Source of the DNA: Guillardia theta CCMP2712
Taxonomy: Eukaryota; Cryptophyceae; Pyrenomonadales; Geminigeraceae
Length of the DNA stretch: 64,000 nt
Reading direction: 5' to 3'
NCBI RefSeq assembly: GCF_000315625.1
Contig: NW_005434574.1
Coordinates: 61,150-125,149, forward strand
Shown here piece by piece: positions 23,501-35,284 of this stretch. The translations under genes and the position numbers were made by a program. The notes below the pieces were generated by a model. That model searched no databases and was not told the origin of the DNA. It was given only the letters and a program-made list of their open reading frames with translations. Position 1 is the stretch's first letter, and every line of letters starts with the position of its first letter.

Positions 23501-24989
23501 TCACATAACTGGAACGAACGGAGCTCCGGATACTGGATCTGGCGGTGGTGGCGGTGGATTGTCAGGAGCAGTTGTCGCAGCGCCGAACATTAACGATCCG
23601 GGCGATACGCCTGAAGCATCAGGTAACGGAGGATCTGGCATTGTTATCATTCGTTCGGTATACTTCCGGTATTGTCAAACTTGTCCTGCTTCAAAGCCTA
23701 ACGCTCCAGTCGGATCTACTGACCCATGCCACTGCCAGCGCTGTCCGCTTGATTCATTCGACGTTGGTGATACCTGCGTGAAGCGCTGCCCGGCCAATTC
23801 GAAGAAGCTGCCTACCGAATCTTACTTCAACTTTTCATGCGCCGCTTATCCTGGATTCTACCGCAATGGAAGCGACTTCCAGCGCTGTCCGATTGCAACC
23901 TACAAAGATACATATGCCAACACGCCCTGCCTTGCCTGCCCGCTTGGCACGTATTCCAACATCGAACAGAGCACTTTCTGTAGGGATTGTCCAGTTGGTT
24001 ACTACACAGTTTCAACGGGCTCTTCGGTGTGTGTTTCCTGTCCCACCTATTTCACTACAGTCGGCAACGGAAGCAAGAGCTACGACTACTGCGTTTGTCA
24101 ACCTGGCTTTTCCCGTAAGGATTATGCAAGTTGCGCCTGTAGTCCGGGCTATACATTCGATGGCAATTCAAGCTGCAAAACTTGTGCTGTCGGATACTAC
24201 AAAGATCACATTGGTTTTGATAACTGTACTGCCTGCGGTCAATACTTCAATACTGCGGGACAGGGCAGTCCCAGCTTTGATAACTGCACCTGCATTTCGA
24301 ACTTCGTGAAAGAAGGAGATCAATGTCTTTGTGATATTAGATTCTATCACCAGAGCGGTGCTACATTTTGTACGGTCTGCGCAGGTGGAAGCTACAAGAA
24401 TGTCAAAAGCTTAGCAAACTGCTCTATTTGCGGAGCTGGAAAGTATTCCGACAGTGGAGCTTCAGTCTGTATCAATTGCCCTATCAACACGTTGAACGGC
24501 GGGAATGGATCGGGTCTATGCAGCTGCGCTTCAGGTTGTGGATATGGCTCTTACTGGGATATATCTTCCAGTCAGTGTGTCATTTGCCCTGTTGGAAAGG
24601 TCAGCCCTGCTTACGGAATAGCTAACAGCGGTACGTGCGATACCAGCAGCGTCTGTGCCGCAAATACATACTTGTCTGCAGGAATCTGTATCGCCTGCCC
24701 TTCTGATAAACCGTATTCGCCTGCTGGCTCTACGAACAAATGCTTCTGTACTGAAAATCAGTGTATCGAAACGTTTTGCAACGCCTACCAATACTATAAT
24801 GGAACTTCTAGCCAGTGCCTGATGTGCGCACAGGGATTCATGCCGTTCACTTTTAGCCCTTTCGTTAATTTCCACTCTTCTTTTCGAGAAAGTTTTTTTG
24901 GGGTGGCGTGTGAATTCAAACAAGTTTTCAACGGCAGCAAGAGATACCTCCAAAGAGTACCAGTGCAGTTTAGTTATCATTTCTGCTAG
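20515..24989 (+). CDS. C-terminal part of giant Cys-rich protein
   Basis: Intronless plus-strand continuation, open from about 20,486 with no ATG or signal peptide. It begins inside a repeat (SSCVCAPGLTFSLTDLCVPC). After eight or so Cys repeats comes an F5/8C or fucolectin-like lectin module at about 21,590-21,995 (AVDNNLGNFMHTAC, WWIDFGSSKDVQSVVMWSR, CMNWAEINIQGC). More repeats, a Gly-rich block (about 22,930-23,650) and a final repeat series follow. One base too many in CCC at 22,706-22,708 shifts the frame. Removing it joins CPDSKHV to PDMQASDLTNCQC. The last recognisable repeat ends near 24,835 (SSQCLMCAQ). The remaining 50 codons have unrelated composition, so the true 3' end may be missing or spliced. 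No membrane anchor is visible. Confidence 0.82.
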
Positions 24990-27900
24990 GCCTTTACATG
25001 TATTTTAACTTTCATTTCAGAGGGTTGAAATGTTTTCAACATCGTACACGCCCGACTCATGTCTCCCCTACACGCCGGCACGTAGCACCAAAGCTGCTCC
25101 TCCAACGATGCCGCTGTAAGACCATCCGCTGCTGTAGCCAGCATCAGATCTCAGCATGCAAGGCTTTGTTAGGTTTGAAGCTCTCTAGTCAGCACAGTTT
25201 GAGACCTGAGACCGCTAGGTTCGTGGTGATGCGTTCGGTGACAACACAGTGTGCAGCAATGGCGTTGTGAGATCCATGGTTCAAAAGGTTATTATGAAGA
25301 ACAAGATGATGAAAACATGAGGTTTGAATCCAGTGTAGGAGATCGCTTGTCATTTTGACTTGACACCAACCTTATGGCAGAATAATCATAAGATACTTCC
25401 CTGTGATGAATGATTTTTGAATTGCATATTTTCCACATGCGATGCCTTGAAGATTTGTTTGATGGAGATTGCATCATTTTGCAGATCCACGTAATTAGTC
25501 AAGCTCACTTGTTATATTAGACATCAAGCATTGCATAGATTGTTTCACAAGATTTCTGCATGCATTTCGCCTACTGCAGTTAGGATGTTTGATTGCATGT
25601 AAACACTGATGCCGCCAGAGGCAATCAAGACGTCTTAAGCCTTGAACACCGTCGAGAGTCTCCACTTCTCAGATTTGCAGAGTGTGTTGATTTCTTGATG
25701 CGTGGGATTAGTTTTGAGCGTTCATCTAGCTGTGATGTCGGACATTTGAACCGTCAACACAGTATGCACACATGTATTATTTGTTCTATTGTGAAATAAA
25801 GTGATCTCAGTCTTGCATTCGAGGCCATGCTAAAGAGCATTTCTGTATCTTCTTTCATTTCACATAAATGCAGAATGCATGCAGGGGTTGAATGATGATG
25901 AAAACATCGCTTCCCCTGTAGACCATTCCGACTCACTGTAAGCTTGGGATCGACATCAAAAGTGGTAGTGATCTGATTGCAGAAATCTTTATACATTCAT
26001 GAGGTATCATTCTTTGCAATAATCTCATTACAATGACAACCGCAAGTAGCATCAAATACATGTTCAATGGTCAGCACAATAAGCCTCACATTGGTTTCTT
26101 CGTTGTGCCTGCATAGCAGAGATACATCAAAAAGTTGCAAATAAACCTAATTATGCACAATGTATGCTTGTAGCTCTAGTAAGCCACATTGATTGCTGTA
26201 GGATTCTCATCCTGTGGTTGAAACAGACTTTCCATGTCGCCACAGCTACGTGGAGCATGTTGATCCTTGAGCATCTTGAATGCATGCTCAAGCAGAAATA
26301 ATGTGAAGATGTTGCTTTTGAGGATCTGAACTGCAATTACTTGAATTTTTCTAGCATATTTGCAAGATTGGAGTGCATGAAAGCACCTCATTTGCAAACT
26401 GATGGTGCAGCATTGTAAACCATACTTCCTCTCTGAATCCTCATACATACGGCTCTCATGCTTGAAACAACGAATAAGAGAGCAGAAAAGGTGTATTCAT
26501 CTTTTTCAATGTATTCTAAAGACATCTTCATTCCTAGACAGCTTTCTCTGTCATGCAGTCATGTAAGAGAAGCGGAATTCAAAACTTTCTTTCAAAGTCA
26601 GAGACTAAGAAAAGGTCTTAGTCTATCTACATGGATACATTAGACGATTAAATTCTCATCCACATTCAAGCAGCAATAGATTCGAAGCCTCTCACCATGA
26701 TGACTTGTCGTTGCATGCGGGTGAAGGATCAAGCAGCCATCTCTTGCTTGCCCAGGGAGGGGGGATTTGGGGAGAGGAGAGTGGAGATAGCACCCTACCC
26801 CCTATTTCCCAATTTCAAACTCTTGAATCAAAGGGTAGTTTTGTATTCTTTGCTAGCTACCCACCCCGCCTTTCGTAAAGGTGATGAAGGGGAACCGGGG
26901 GTATTGGCGTGGTGAGCTCAAACGGCAATCGAAATGCCTTCTTTTCCATTAGCACCCCCACGTACCGTGATACAGTGAAATGCACGGGTATGAGAGAATC
27001 TTTCGGTCCTCTACCCCTCCAGACAAAGGAAGTCACTAGGGTGGAGGCTTATTCGAGACGCCTGTCGAAACCACTTTAAAAGAATAGTACAGACTGTACC
27101 AGAGGCACTTCATCCGTACATAGATGTGTACGATTGAAGCGCTGACTAAACAATTAAAATGAAGTGCTTCAAAAAGTAAGGCGGGGGACAGGGTACCACG
27201 CCAGTATAATTCAAATCACCCCACCCTACTTTATCCCTGTCTCACTACCCCCCAGTAATAGAGCAAAAACCGGGGTAGCTGAATGGAAGTGTATATATGA
27301 ACCCCTTCCCAAGGAGAAAAAAAAGACCAATTTTGCTAGAGCCTGCATATGGCCTTGTGAACGGCATGGATAACACCGCAGTACAAGGATTTGTCGAATT
27401 TGAACGTCGGTTCGTGCAAAGCCCCTTATGGCTGTCCAAATAACACATACAAAGAACCCGCTGGCAGCGGCTCAGCGGCTTGGCACCGTCCGCACGACGG
27501 GCGGGGCCCCGGCCCACTGCCGGACTCAAGCCCAGGCTCCGCCGGGGCCTCCGGGAGTCCGGCCGCCGCCGCGTGACAGTCGTGACGGTCCGACGGTCGG
27601 AGGCTCCCGCCCGGGGCCGGCGCCGGGGCCGCTCACGCCGCCAAGAGTTAGTGGTTTCGGAAGTTCAGACTTGGCCACGGGTGACATTAAACTAGGCTGA
27701 AACTTCGATATTCGAAAGGCTTTGCAGGAAGTTTATTGAATATTTATTGTTCTGTGATTATGCACCGGGAGAGTTTATTGTTTAATTTATATTCTCACTT
27801 TACTTCGACTTGTTGCATGATAAGCTGTGGTTTGCTGTCAGGAATCTTCTCCTCCCCATACACTTGCAACGTTTCATTTTAAATAAGTTTTTGTAAGCCT

Positions 27901-28632
27901 CCAAAGACCCCAAAGATAGTTTTTTCAATATATTTGTTTGCCCCTGGTTCTGAAAGAGTGTATTCCTGGGGCTTTTCATCCTAGTTTTGAAATATAAATA
28001 TACAAATATGTTTTAAAGATCCTCTTCCCCCGAGATACCCTGGCCTCCTACACCACCGTTGAGAGACTCCACCCTACGAATCAAATGCACCACCCCTATC
28101 GTTCTTGCTCTAGTGCACCACCCTTCATGTACCCCACTGCCTCATCTATTTACATATTCTATCAAAACTAAATTTGATCAAGTCGGGGTCTTCTTCGAAA
28201 TTTTATCCCCACGACTACCCTTATCTCCAACGGGAGGTGTACTGATACCACCACCACCCCCTCTCTGTACCTCTCCTCAATACGCCCCCCCTTTCTATGA
28301 TTAGGTACCACCAACCTCGTCCTCCTATGTTGGACTACCCCCTTGTTATGATCTCCGTTCATTACCACCCCCTTCTCAACAAGAGAGCATCACTGAGTAC
28401 CGGTACGTTTTATTATTTTCTGAACCCCTGCCTGCAGGCAAATTTGTGTAGTTGTAGGGGTACCTGATAGTACCCGTGGTGGCTTCACCCCCATTGTTGA
28501 TCCAGAGATCGATTTTTGCTGGCGAAATAAGAGGCGACGAAGGAGAAGCAAGAGAGAAGAAACAAGAGTCAAGAATTTGACACAACAACAACAAGAAGAA
28601 GAGAATCGAAGACAACAAGATCAGAGCAAAGA
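24990..28632. other. Gene-poor intergenic region
   Basis: 24,990-26,740 is mid-GC DNA with many ATGCA/GCATG words. Short open frames on both strands (such as 25,292-25,477 minus and 25,754-25,996 minus) lack splice partners or recognisable domains, so none is called. 26,745-27,300 and 28,020-28,420 carry G-run or C-run tracts (GGGGTA, CCACCCC). 27,470-27,690 is a GC-rich island. 27,700-28,020 is AT-rich with nothing recognisable. Confidence 0.55.
27470..27690. other. GC-rich CGG/GGCC island
   Basis: Abrupt block of CGGCGCC, GGGCCCCGG and GACGGTCGG words. Mid-GC DNA and then AT-rich DNA flank it. It resembles the islands at 10.1, 36.0, 38.9, 57.3 and 59.4 kb in word content. Not coding as far as I can tell. 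Confidence 0.6.
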
Positions 28633-29652
28633 ATGGCACAAGTAGAAGAGGTAAACACAAGACCCTGTGCGCGATGTTTCCCTTGTGCTTTGTTTCTGTT
28701 TGTTGAATCGCAATTTTGCAACGCGACTAGTAACGATTTGCTACTATTTTCTCATATAAGAACATGGCAGTCATTTGCTGTCCTCTCAATCCCTCGATTT
28801 GTCATCTCCTGTAGCCCCCAAGATTCTTTTCTCAACATGAACTTGTCGATCATCCGATCTTGATGTCAAATGACTCCGTTTGTCAGTGGTCGGAACTTTC
28901 CAAGTTTGAGAGCTGGAAGAAATCTCCGGAGAGGAGCGAGCTGTTCAAGGCAGCTGAGCTCATGGTGGAAGAAGACCTTTGGGAGGATTCCGAAGATCGT
29001 TCAAACTTGTTCCAGTTCGCCAAGATTCTGGTCCAGGAGGACGAGTGGGAGGGCAGCCAGGACCGCAGTGATCAGTTCAAAGTGGCCAAGATTCTTGCGG
29101 AGGACGAGGAATGGACTAGATCGAGCTTGAGGAGCGAGCTCTTTCTCTCGTGCTACATTGACATCTCGGAGGAGGAGTGGGAGCATGAGGAGACGAGGTC
29201 GGAACTCTTCAAGGAAGTAGCATGTTCGCACCCATCCGCTCTCGAAGAAGGTATTGCGGATGGGCCACAGCTCTGCATGGCCAGCTCAGCCATGCCCAAT
29301 GGCCCCACGTTATTTGCCAGCCCCGTTGAACCGCAGAATGCATACCTAGAAGGAGCTTGCATGCAGGCACTTGAGGAGATCATCATCGAAAGGTGTGAAC
29401 ATTGACTTTTAATGCGAGTGCCTTTGTCAGTTGTCGTCTTGATTTTCCTCACTCTTGTCGTGTGTTCTCTTCCTCAGCACTGTTTTTTTTTGTTGTCTGC
29501 TTCTTCTGGGAACATCTCTTGACGAATGGTTTGGCAGGGGTGAACCAGCATGTGGCGTAATGGAGCTGAAACTGCACAAGCACTCGCCAAACAACGTGGC
29601 GGAGTTGCCCTTCCATGCACCGCCTGCGCTATCGCTGCTTCCTGCATGCTAA
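28633..29652 (+). CDS. 22-residue W..S..RS.LF repeat protein
   Basis: Three-exon gene predicting 212 residues. Exon 1 is 28,633-28,650 (MAQVEE), exon 2 is 28,887-29,392 and exon 3 is 29,538-29,652. Both introns are GT-AG and the phases match (0 and 2). Five successive 22-residue units each contain W-x-x-S-x-x-R-S-x-L/Q-F, for example WEDSEDRSNLFQFAKIL and WEGSQDRSDQFKVAKIL, followed by an acidic E/D-rich turn. Spacing and amphipathicity suggest a helical repeat (solenoid or short-helix pairs). The C-terminal third is unrelated and ends LPFHAPPALSLLPAC. No signal peptide or membrane helix, so probably cytosolic or nuclear. I do not recognise the family. It could bind another protein through its regularly spaced Trp/Arg surface, which is inference only. 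Confidence 0.75.
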
Positions 29653-29914
29653 ACGAAGCTGCGTGGACCATTGGAGCATAGAAACACTACCTGTTGTGTG
29701 CCTGTTTTGCTTGGCCGTGTCCGATTAACACATTGATTGTCATCGTTTTGAAGTTTGGATGATGTGGTGAAGGATATTTGCTATGTACCTTAGATTTTTC
29801 TATCCTTTGAATGCAAAACAAAAAATATAGTTGATACACTACAATTAACAAGGTTGCTGGTGAACTTAGGTTCTGTAATCGATGTTCGATCTTGCGTTGA
29901 ATTTCTCTTTCTCC

Positions 29915-31236
29915 TTACTCACGAGGATCGTCATCATCGTACCAATCCGGATCCTGCAAGGGAAATAAGAAATTGTTGATGCACACTAGATCAGGCCCAG
30001 GAGAAGTACAGAGCAAGGGGACAAGAGCAATGAGAGACACAACCGCAATGCATCTAAACAAGCCAATGATGCACATCACATTGAATGAACATATAGTCAA
30101 CGAGCAACAAGTCTGAAGACAAGACTGAAATACTGCGTAGAATCGAACAACGAGACCGACACAACCGATCAAGGAGGAGCGCGCACACCGAACCTCACAA
30201 ACAAGGGGAGCACATCGTAAAGAGCAAGCCAACATACCTCTCTGGGCTCATAAGAGTGCTTCCACATCTGCCACGGCTCGATCAACGTTCCGCTTTTGTC
30301 TTCTTGAATGTAATTCCCTGCTGGCTGCCTGTACTGCAGCTCTGGGTCCGCTCCCTCCAGCGCAGAGGCATAATCAATCCAGGCAACGTCCGCGTTGGGT
30401 GATGGGGGAGGGAGCTCTACTTCAACCTCCTCCTCCTCCTCGCCCTCCGCGTTACCCGTCTCGTTCGGTTCTGATACAGAAGGCAGATCCCCGTCAACTG
30501 GCAGAGATTCCGATGGCTCTTCCTCCAGAACCACAAAGTTCCTCGGGGCCTCCCTCAACGCAGCCTCAGCCTTGACATTCATTGCCCGCTGCTTGAAGTA
30601 CAGCAGCTCCTTCCTGCCAACCTTGGCCGGTCTCATTCCCTCCAGCGTGAAGTATCTGTCTTGCGGTGCTCTGAAGCTATCGATGTACTTACATCCCTCC
30701 AACACATCGAACCCATAGCAACGGTCGGAGAGCTTTCCATACGCCGAGAAGATGGAAGCCGCGCAAGTCTCGGGGCACCCGACATTCTTCATATGTTGAT
30801 AGCAGTCGCAATCATCCGGAGTCGGCTTCCTCCCCCTCAGCATGTCCATGCCAGGTGGCATTGTCGACAGGCAGAACTTGAAATGGTCGAAGCACACGTC
30901 CTCGAACTTCCCGCAGCTTGTCTCCTGCAGGCCAACACCCACAGCCCCACACCCACCAGGACGGTCACATCCGAGCGCTCTGCTCTCCCAGTCTGGACCC
31001 CAGTTGAGACAGTCCCATCCCCCCCAGTTCACGCCTTTGCCTCCTGCTCCGCTCGCTGCTACCTCCTGCTTCAGTGCCATGACGGGCCGAACACGTCGAC
31101 CATCCATGAAGCCCGCCAAGTTGTCCTGCATGAGAGAGGATGGAGAGGTTTTGTTTCCCACAAGGAGCATGACAACGAGGAGCATGGTCGCTCCTGCCAG
31201 CGCTCCGGCTGCTCTCCGCCGCCAACCCATAGACAT
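29915..31236 (-). CDS. Type II membrane / signal-anchored Cys-rich protein
   Basis: Two exons: 31,236-30,238 and 29,953-29,915, with a GTATGT donor, TTGCAG acceptor and phase 0, giving 345 residues. A short basic N-terminus (GWRRRAAG) precedes a single hydrophobic helix at about residues 10-27, so the rest probably faces a secretory lumen or the cell exterior. The lumenal part has about 14 Cys in its middle (SCGKFEDVCFDHFKFC, DDCDCYQHMKNVGC), then a very acidic stretch (GEEEEEVEVE) and an acidic tail (DPDWYDDDDPRE). Family not recognised. Its start is 343 bp from the oppositely oriented gene at 31,580, which has the same topology, so a shared promoter region is likely. Confidence 0.75.
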
Positions 31237-31579
31237 TGTGTCGGCAAGCCAGGGAAACTTGGCGAATGAATTTCAAGATATACATGAAACTTGGTGCTCT
31301 AATTTCAAATATTCAAAAACATTTAAGGAATCGTGTAGAATTTTCACGCCAATTACAGATTCTTTCCCCAAGAGTCAAGTGGGTTCATCCAGCTTCTGCG
31401 GAGCACTCCAAGGAGGCGGGCCCACCAATTTACATGAGTAGGGGTATTTTTGACCGAAAACAGGGGGTAGCATGGTACTTTGAATTCCAGTCATGTGGGT
31501 GGGTCCTTCATAGCATTTTGTTCTCTCGAAGAAGGGTAGGGTAGTTGTGCGGTGCGAAGAGGCGTCCAAGGTCTGCGCC

Positions 31580-33772
31580 ATGGCACGGGACGAGGGGTAC
31601 GGCGCCATGGCGCGAGGAGGAGGCGCGGCTGAGGAAGGAGGAAGGATCGTTACGACACGATGGTCGCTGATGGCATCGAGGAGGAGGACGCTGATGGTGC
31701 TCGGTGCCCTTGGAGTCGTGTGCCTGGTGTGGGCTCATGCAATGGCCGGGAGGTTGGTGTACGGTCGGACTCGGCTGCTTCAAATCGGCGGTGGGTTTGA
31801 CGTGGCAGGAGTATGGTGGAAGAAGATCGCACCAAGCAAGGGAAGCATTCGCAAGGAAGCTCTGAAGATGGTGAAGGAGATGAAGCAGGATGAGCAGCTT
31901 GAGAAGGAGGTGAAAGGAATCCAGAGCGCTGAAGCGAAAGCAAGGGCTGTGCTCCATGGAAACTCAGGCGGAAGGATGATGGAGCTGCATGAGACTAGTG
32001 GGAAGGGAATGGATGACCTTGGCATTAACGTTCCAAGTTTGAAACATTTCCAAAAAGCAGCAGCTTCGGGGGATTACTATCAACGCAAATACCGATATGG
32101 CGACTCCGCCAACAAGGCTGAGGACACGAAGGCAGGCGACAAGAAGAACTCAAAGCTGCTCGAGCCAGGTTCCTACCCTGCCGTTGGCTTCCCGTGGGCT
32201 CAGACCAGCATCGACACCGCCTACTCTAACGGCCCAGCCAAGACCTTCGACACGCCACCTGACGTCACTTGCCCGCGTTTCATCCCCAACTGCAACCCGC
32301 AGCTCAACACGTTGAAGAGCTGCGACGCGAGCTGTGGTGCCTTCTGTCAGGCCCTCCGAGCCGATGGGCCCTGCCTGTCCGGAGACTCCGAGGGCGAATG
32401 GCGAAACTGCAAGTTCGGGTACCGTGGAGCCAAGAGCACGCCGTCGTCGGAGGATGAGGAGAGCGGGTGGCTGGAGGCGCCTGAGAAGTGGGAGGTAGGA
32501 GGTCCTACAGACTGCATGACGTGCCCAGTTGGGTTCAAGGTTCTTCCGATGTACGGTGATGGGACGGGGAAGTGCGTGCCGTGCGAGGAGGGATGGGTAG
32601 ATCCTGAGACGGGAATCATCACGGAGGAAGGGTGCCGAGGGGGGCAGTATGCGGTCTTGAAGGCAGGGGAGGAGCCAGGTCAGAAGGAGGGCACTGAAGA
32701 CTTTGGGATGCTTGCGGGATGCTTCTCGACCTCGGAGCTTCCTGCCGACGGCTCACAGATCCTGGCCAAGATCCCAGACGAAGTCAAAGAGACTCCGTTT
32801 TTTGAGGGGTATCCTGGCGACTACTACCCGGCACAGGTGAGCTTGCGTCCTCTCAGCTGTAGGGAGCGCTGAGTTGACGTCTGAACTCCTCCAGGTGATG
32901 GGATACGATGCAGACGAAGACAAGCTTGCGATCAAGTTCGACGATGGGGGACCCTTCGTCCCGCTCTCAGAGGGGATTTCTGCCAAAGTCGGAGATGACT
33001 TTGTGCCCATTCCCAAGACAGGAGATAAAGTTACCATCTCTCAAGCCTACTGGGACGACTGCTGCTCCGAGGAGTACGACCCTTCCATCAGTGGGCCCCT
33101 CATGCTCGGAGGTAATATGAGCCCTCCTCCTCCTCCTCCTCCTCCTGCTTCCCTCACTTCCCTTGTTTCCGAGCTGACCAGTCTCGGATGGAGCAGATGT
33201 AGGAGAGGTCACCTCCTCCCTCCCTCCAGAGGCCAACGAGGCTGCTCCCTACACCGTCCTCGCTCCAAACGGAGTCAGATGGATGTACAGTGCTGGAGAA
33301 ATTCTCCCCGTGATAGGAGAGGTCAAGTGCTCCCTTCCCGGTCTTGTCCACATCAACACTGTGGGGCCGGTAAGTGTGCCTGCCCTGGCATGCTTCCTGC
33401 CTTGACGAGCTCCTGCAGGAGATGAACACGCTGAAGGAGGTTGAAGAGCCCCCTGCTGGGATGACGGCCCTCCCCGAGGACCCGGAGTGCTGCTGCTGCA
33501 CTCGAGACCTTTGGGTGAGGCGTGCTGTGTAGGAGGAGAAGATGGCGCTGGGGCTGATGTGACTTCAGGTGGGATGCTGGGGCTGGTGTGGCGACCAAAC
33601 GGTCGCTCCTCCCATCTTGAGTCGATCGGTGAGTCCGAGGACGTGAGCGCGAAGTCGTTGGTCGTTGACCCGCGAGCAGGCGCCGCACTTCCGTGCTGGG
33701 TACGGAGCGAAGCCTGGGGAGGTAGGGGGGCCGGGTCGAGGAGAGTACCCGATGCAAGAGCCTCCCATGTGA
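31580..33772 (+). CDS. Type II membrane Cys-containing protein
   Basis: Six exons join in phase: 31,580-32,836; 32,895-33,111; 33,197-33,369; 33,419-33,514; 33,569-33,628; 33,680-33,772. All introns are GT-AG and 49-85 nt long, and the product is 631 residues. One hydrophobic helix follows a basic stretch (ASRRRTLMVLGALGVVCLVW), predicting a signal anchor. The lumenal region holds a Lys/Glu-rich segment, two Cys clusters (CPRFIPNC...CDASCGAFC and CMTCPVGFKVLP) and an SH3/Tudor-like stretch, where YDADEDKLAIKFDDG precedes repeated GD.V.....Y patterns. CCCC and CWGWC lie near the end. I chose the ATG at 31,580 because the longer frame begins at a GTG. Product unknown. A possible periplast or secretory structural protein is inference. 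Confidence 0.78.
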
Positions 33773-34569
33773 GGGTCGCGCGCTCGCTGGATGGCGCAGC
33801 AGTGAAGCCTCGGAGGAGACGCTTGCTGTTCGTCTTGTAGTTTTAATCAGGCTCAACACTTCTCCTGTCAAACAAACAAACTCAAAACACTTTCAAGTCC
33901 TCGAGCCTCCAACTTTCTTGATCTCAGCTAGTGGAGCACTCAACATGTTCTTGAGCAACAGTTGTAAGACCTGAGGGTCATGATCATTATGCTACACTGT
34001 TGACGAGTAGAGGGTCGACATCGACCATGAATGATTTATGATCAACAAAGATTCCTTACAGGCAGTTAAAATGAAGCAGAAGCTGCGAGCACGACTCCGA
34101 TGTCAACAAACATGATATGCTTCAGGGCTGAGATAAACAGCTTTCACCCTCAGAAGACATTCGAATGTCGAAACGTCGAGCTGCACATGAAGATGATGAG
34201 CTGCGTCTGAAGCAACAGAGTGAAGTCCTCCTCCTTGTAGATGAAGCAGAAGCCGTCCATCCTTCCTGTGCTGCGACTTCTCTGCCGCACTGCGCGACTG
34301 CTATCCTGGACAACAAGAGTGTTGTGATAGGGTCACCTGGTCGACATGCTCCAAGAGTCTTCTTGCATCATGATCGGTTCGTCCCATCCTTTTCATCACA
34401 CTCAGACATGATAGCATTGATGCACATAGCCAGACTTCTTCGACATGTTCTACGACAAGACCACCTCCGCTAGGTTAACATCCGTCAGATCGCACCATTG
34501 GTTTGAATACAGGCAGCTGCTGTACAACGGAATTTCATTTTGTCTCCCACGAGTGAGGAAACAATGCAG
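33773..34569. other. Intergenic, no clear gene
   Basis: An open frame at 34,165-34,473 (+, 102 codons from an ATG) is charged at its start, but an equally long antisense frame overlaps it and no motif is seen, so I do not call it. No repeats or islands were noticed. Confidence 0.4.
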
Positions 34570-35110
34570 CTAGGAGTTGTTGTAATTTGCAACGTTGGCA
34601 ATCATTGCATCTTTAGTCGCATCCCAAGTAAAGTTTCCTTTCACTGCAAGGAGACAGGCAGACCATGAAAAGATGCTAAACAACACACGAGGAATCTTCG
34701 CTGAACAAAGTCTTGGTCTGTGTTGCTCCTAACTCACAACCAGTGGATTTGAACCTACCTCGATTTTCTCAACACGTCAGAGCTTGAAAGCGGTTGGTTC
34801 AATCCATCGAGCTCATTGGGCAGGTTTCTGGAGAGTATGGAGCACAGGAATCAGCTCCCTCCTCCCTTGAGCTCTTCATTGCATGCTGTTCGCTCCTTCT
34901 CTCCTAGACGACTGTACGTCCCAATATGGCCGGTAGCAGTCAGAGCAACGATTCTCCTTGGATACGATCACACGTGCTGAGCATTCCTGGCAGCCAGAAG
35001 GAGTGATCAAGACGCTCCCGTCTCTCCTTGCGGTAACAGAGGATCGTCCAGCATCGCGCAAAGAAGGGGCTCGAATGTCACGGAATCAATCCAAGATGTT
35101 GAGGTTGAGG
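34570..35110 (-). CDS. Possible Cys-pair (zinc-knuckle-like) gene, incomplete model
   Basis: Probable exons on the minus strand: about 35,050-34,920 with CQECSARVIVSKENRCSDC, a CxxC-x11-CxxC pair able to bind one zinc; 34,840-34,775 (LPNELDGLNQPLSSSDVL) before a GTAGGT donor; about 34,728-34,684 (SNTDQDFVQRRFL); and a last exon 34,643-34,570 (LKGNFTWDATKDAMIANV) ending in TAG. Several junctions phase correctly. The one after the Cys-pair exon does not, so an exon is missing or misplaced. No family recognised and the start was not found. Confidence 0.4.
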
Positions 35111-35284
35111 TAGCCACAAATGGAGCAGAATCCCTTCCAAAAGGAAACATTCAAGTTGTAATCACTAGAAGCTTTAGATCAACGCTTCCTTAGAGAACAA
35201 GACTGCAACTTACCGACGAGAAGCACTCAGTCACGAATAAGGGGGAAGGAAGGACGGAAGGAACAGGAATGGGAGGATGGATTG

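Noticed and set aside
25292-26448. Short open frames on both strands between 25.3 and 26.4 kb
   Set aside because: None has splice partners, domain or consistent composition; not distinguishable from chance.
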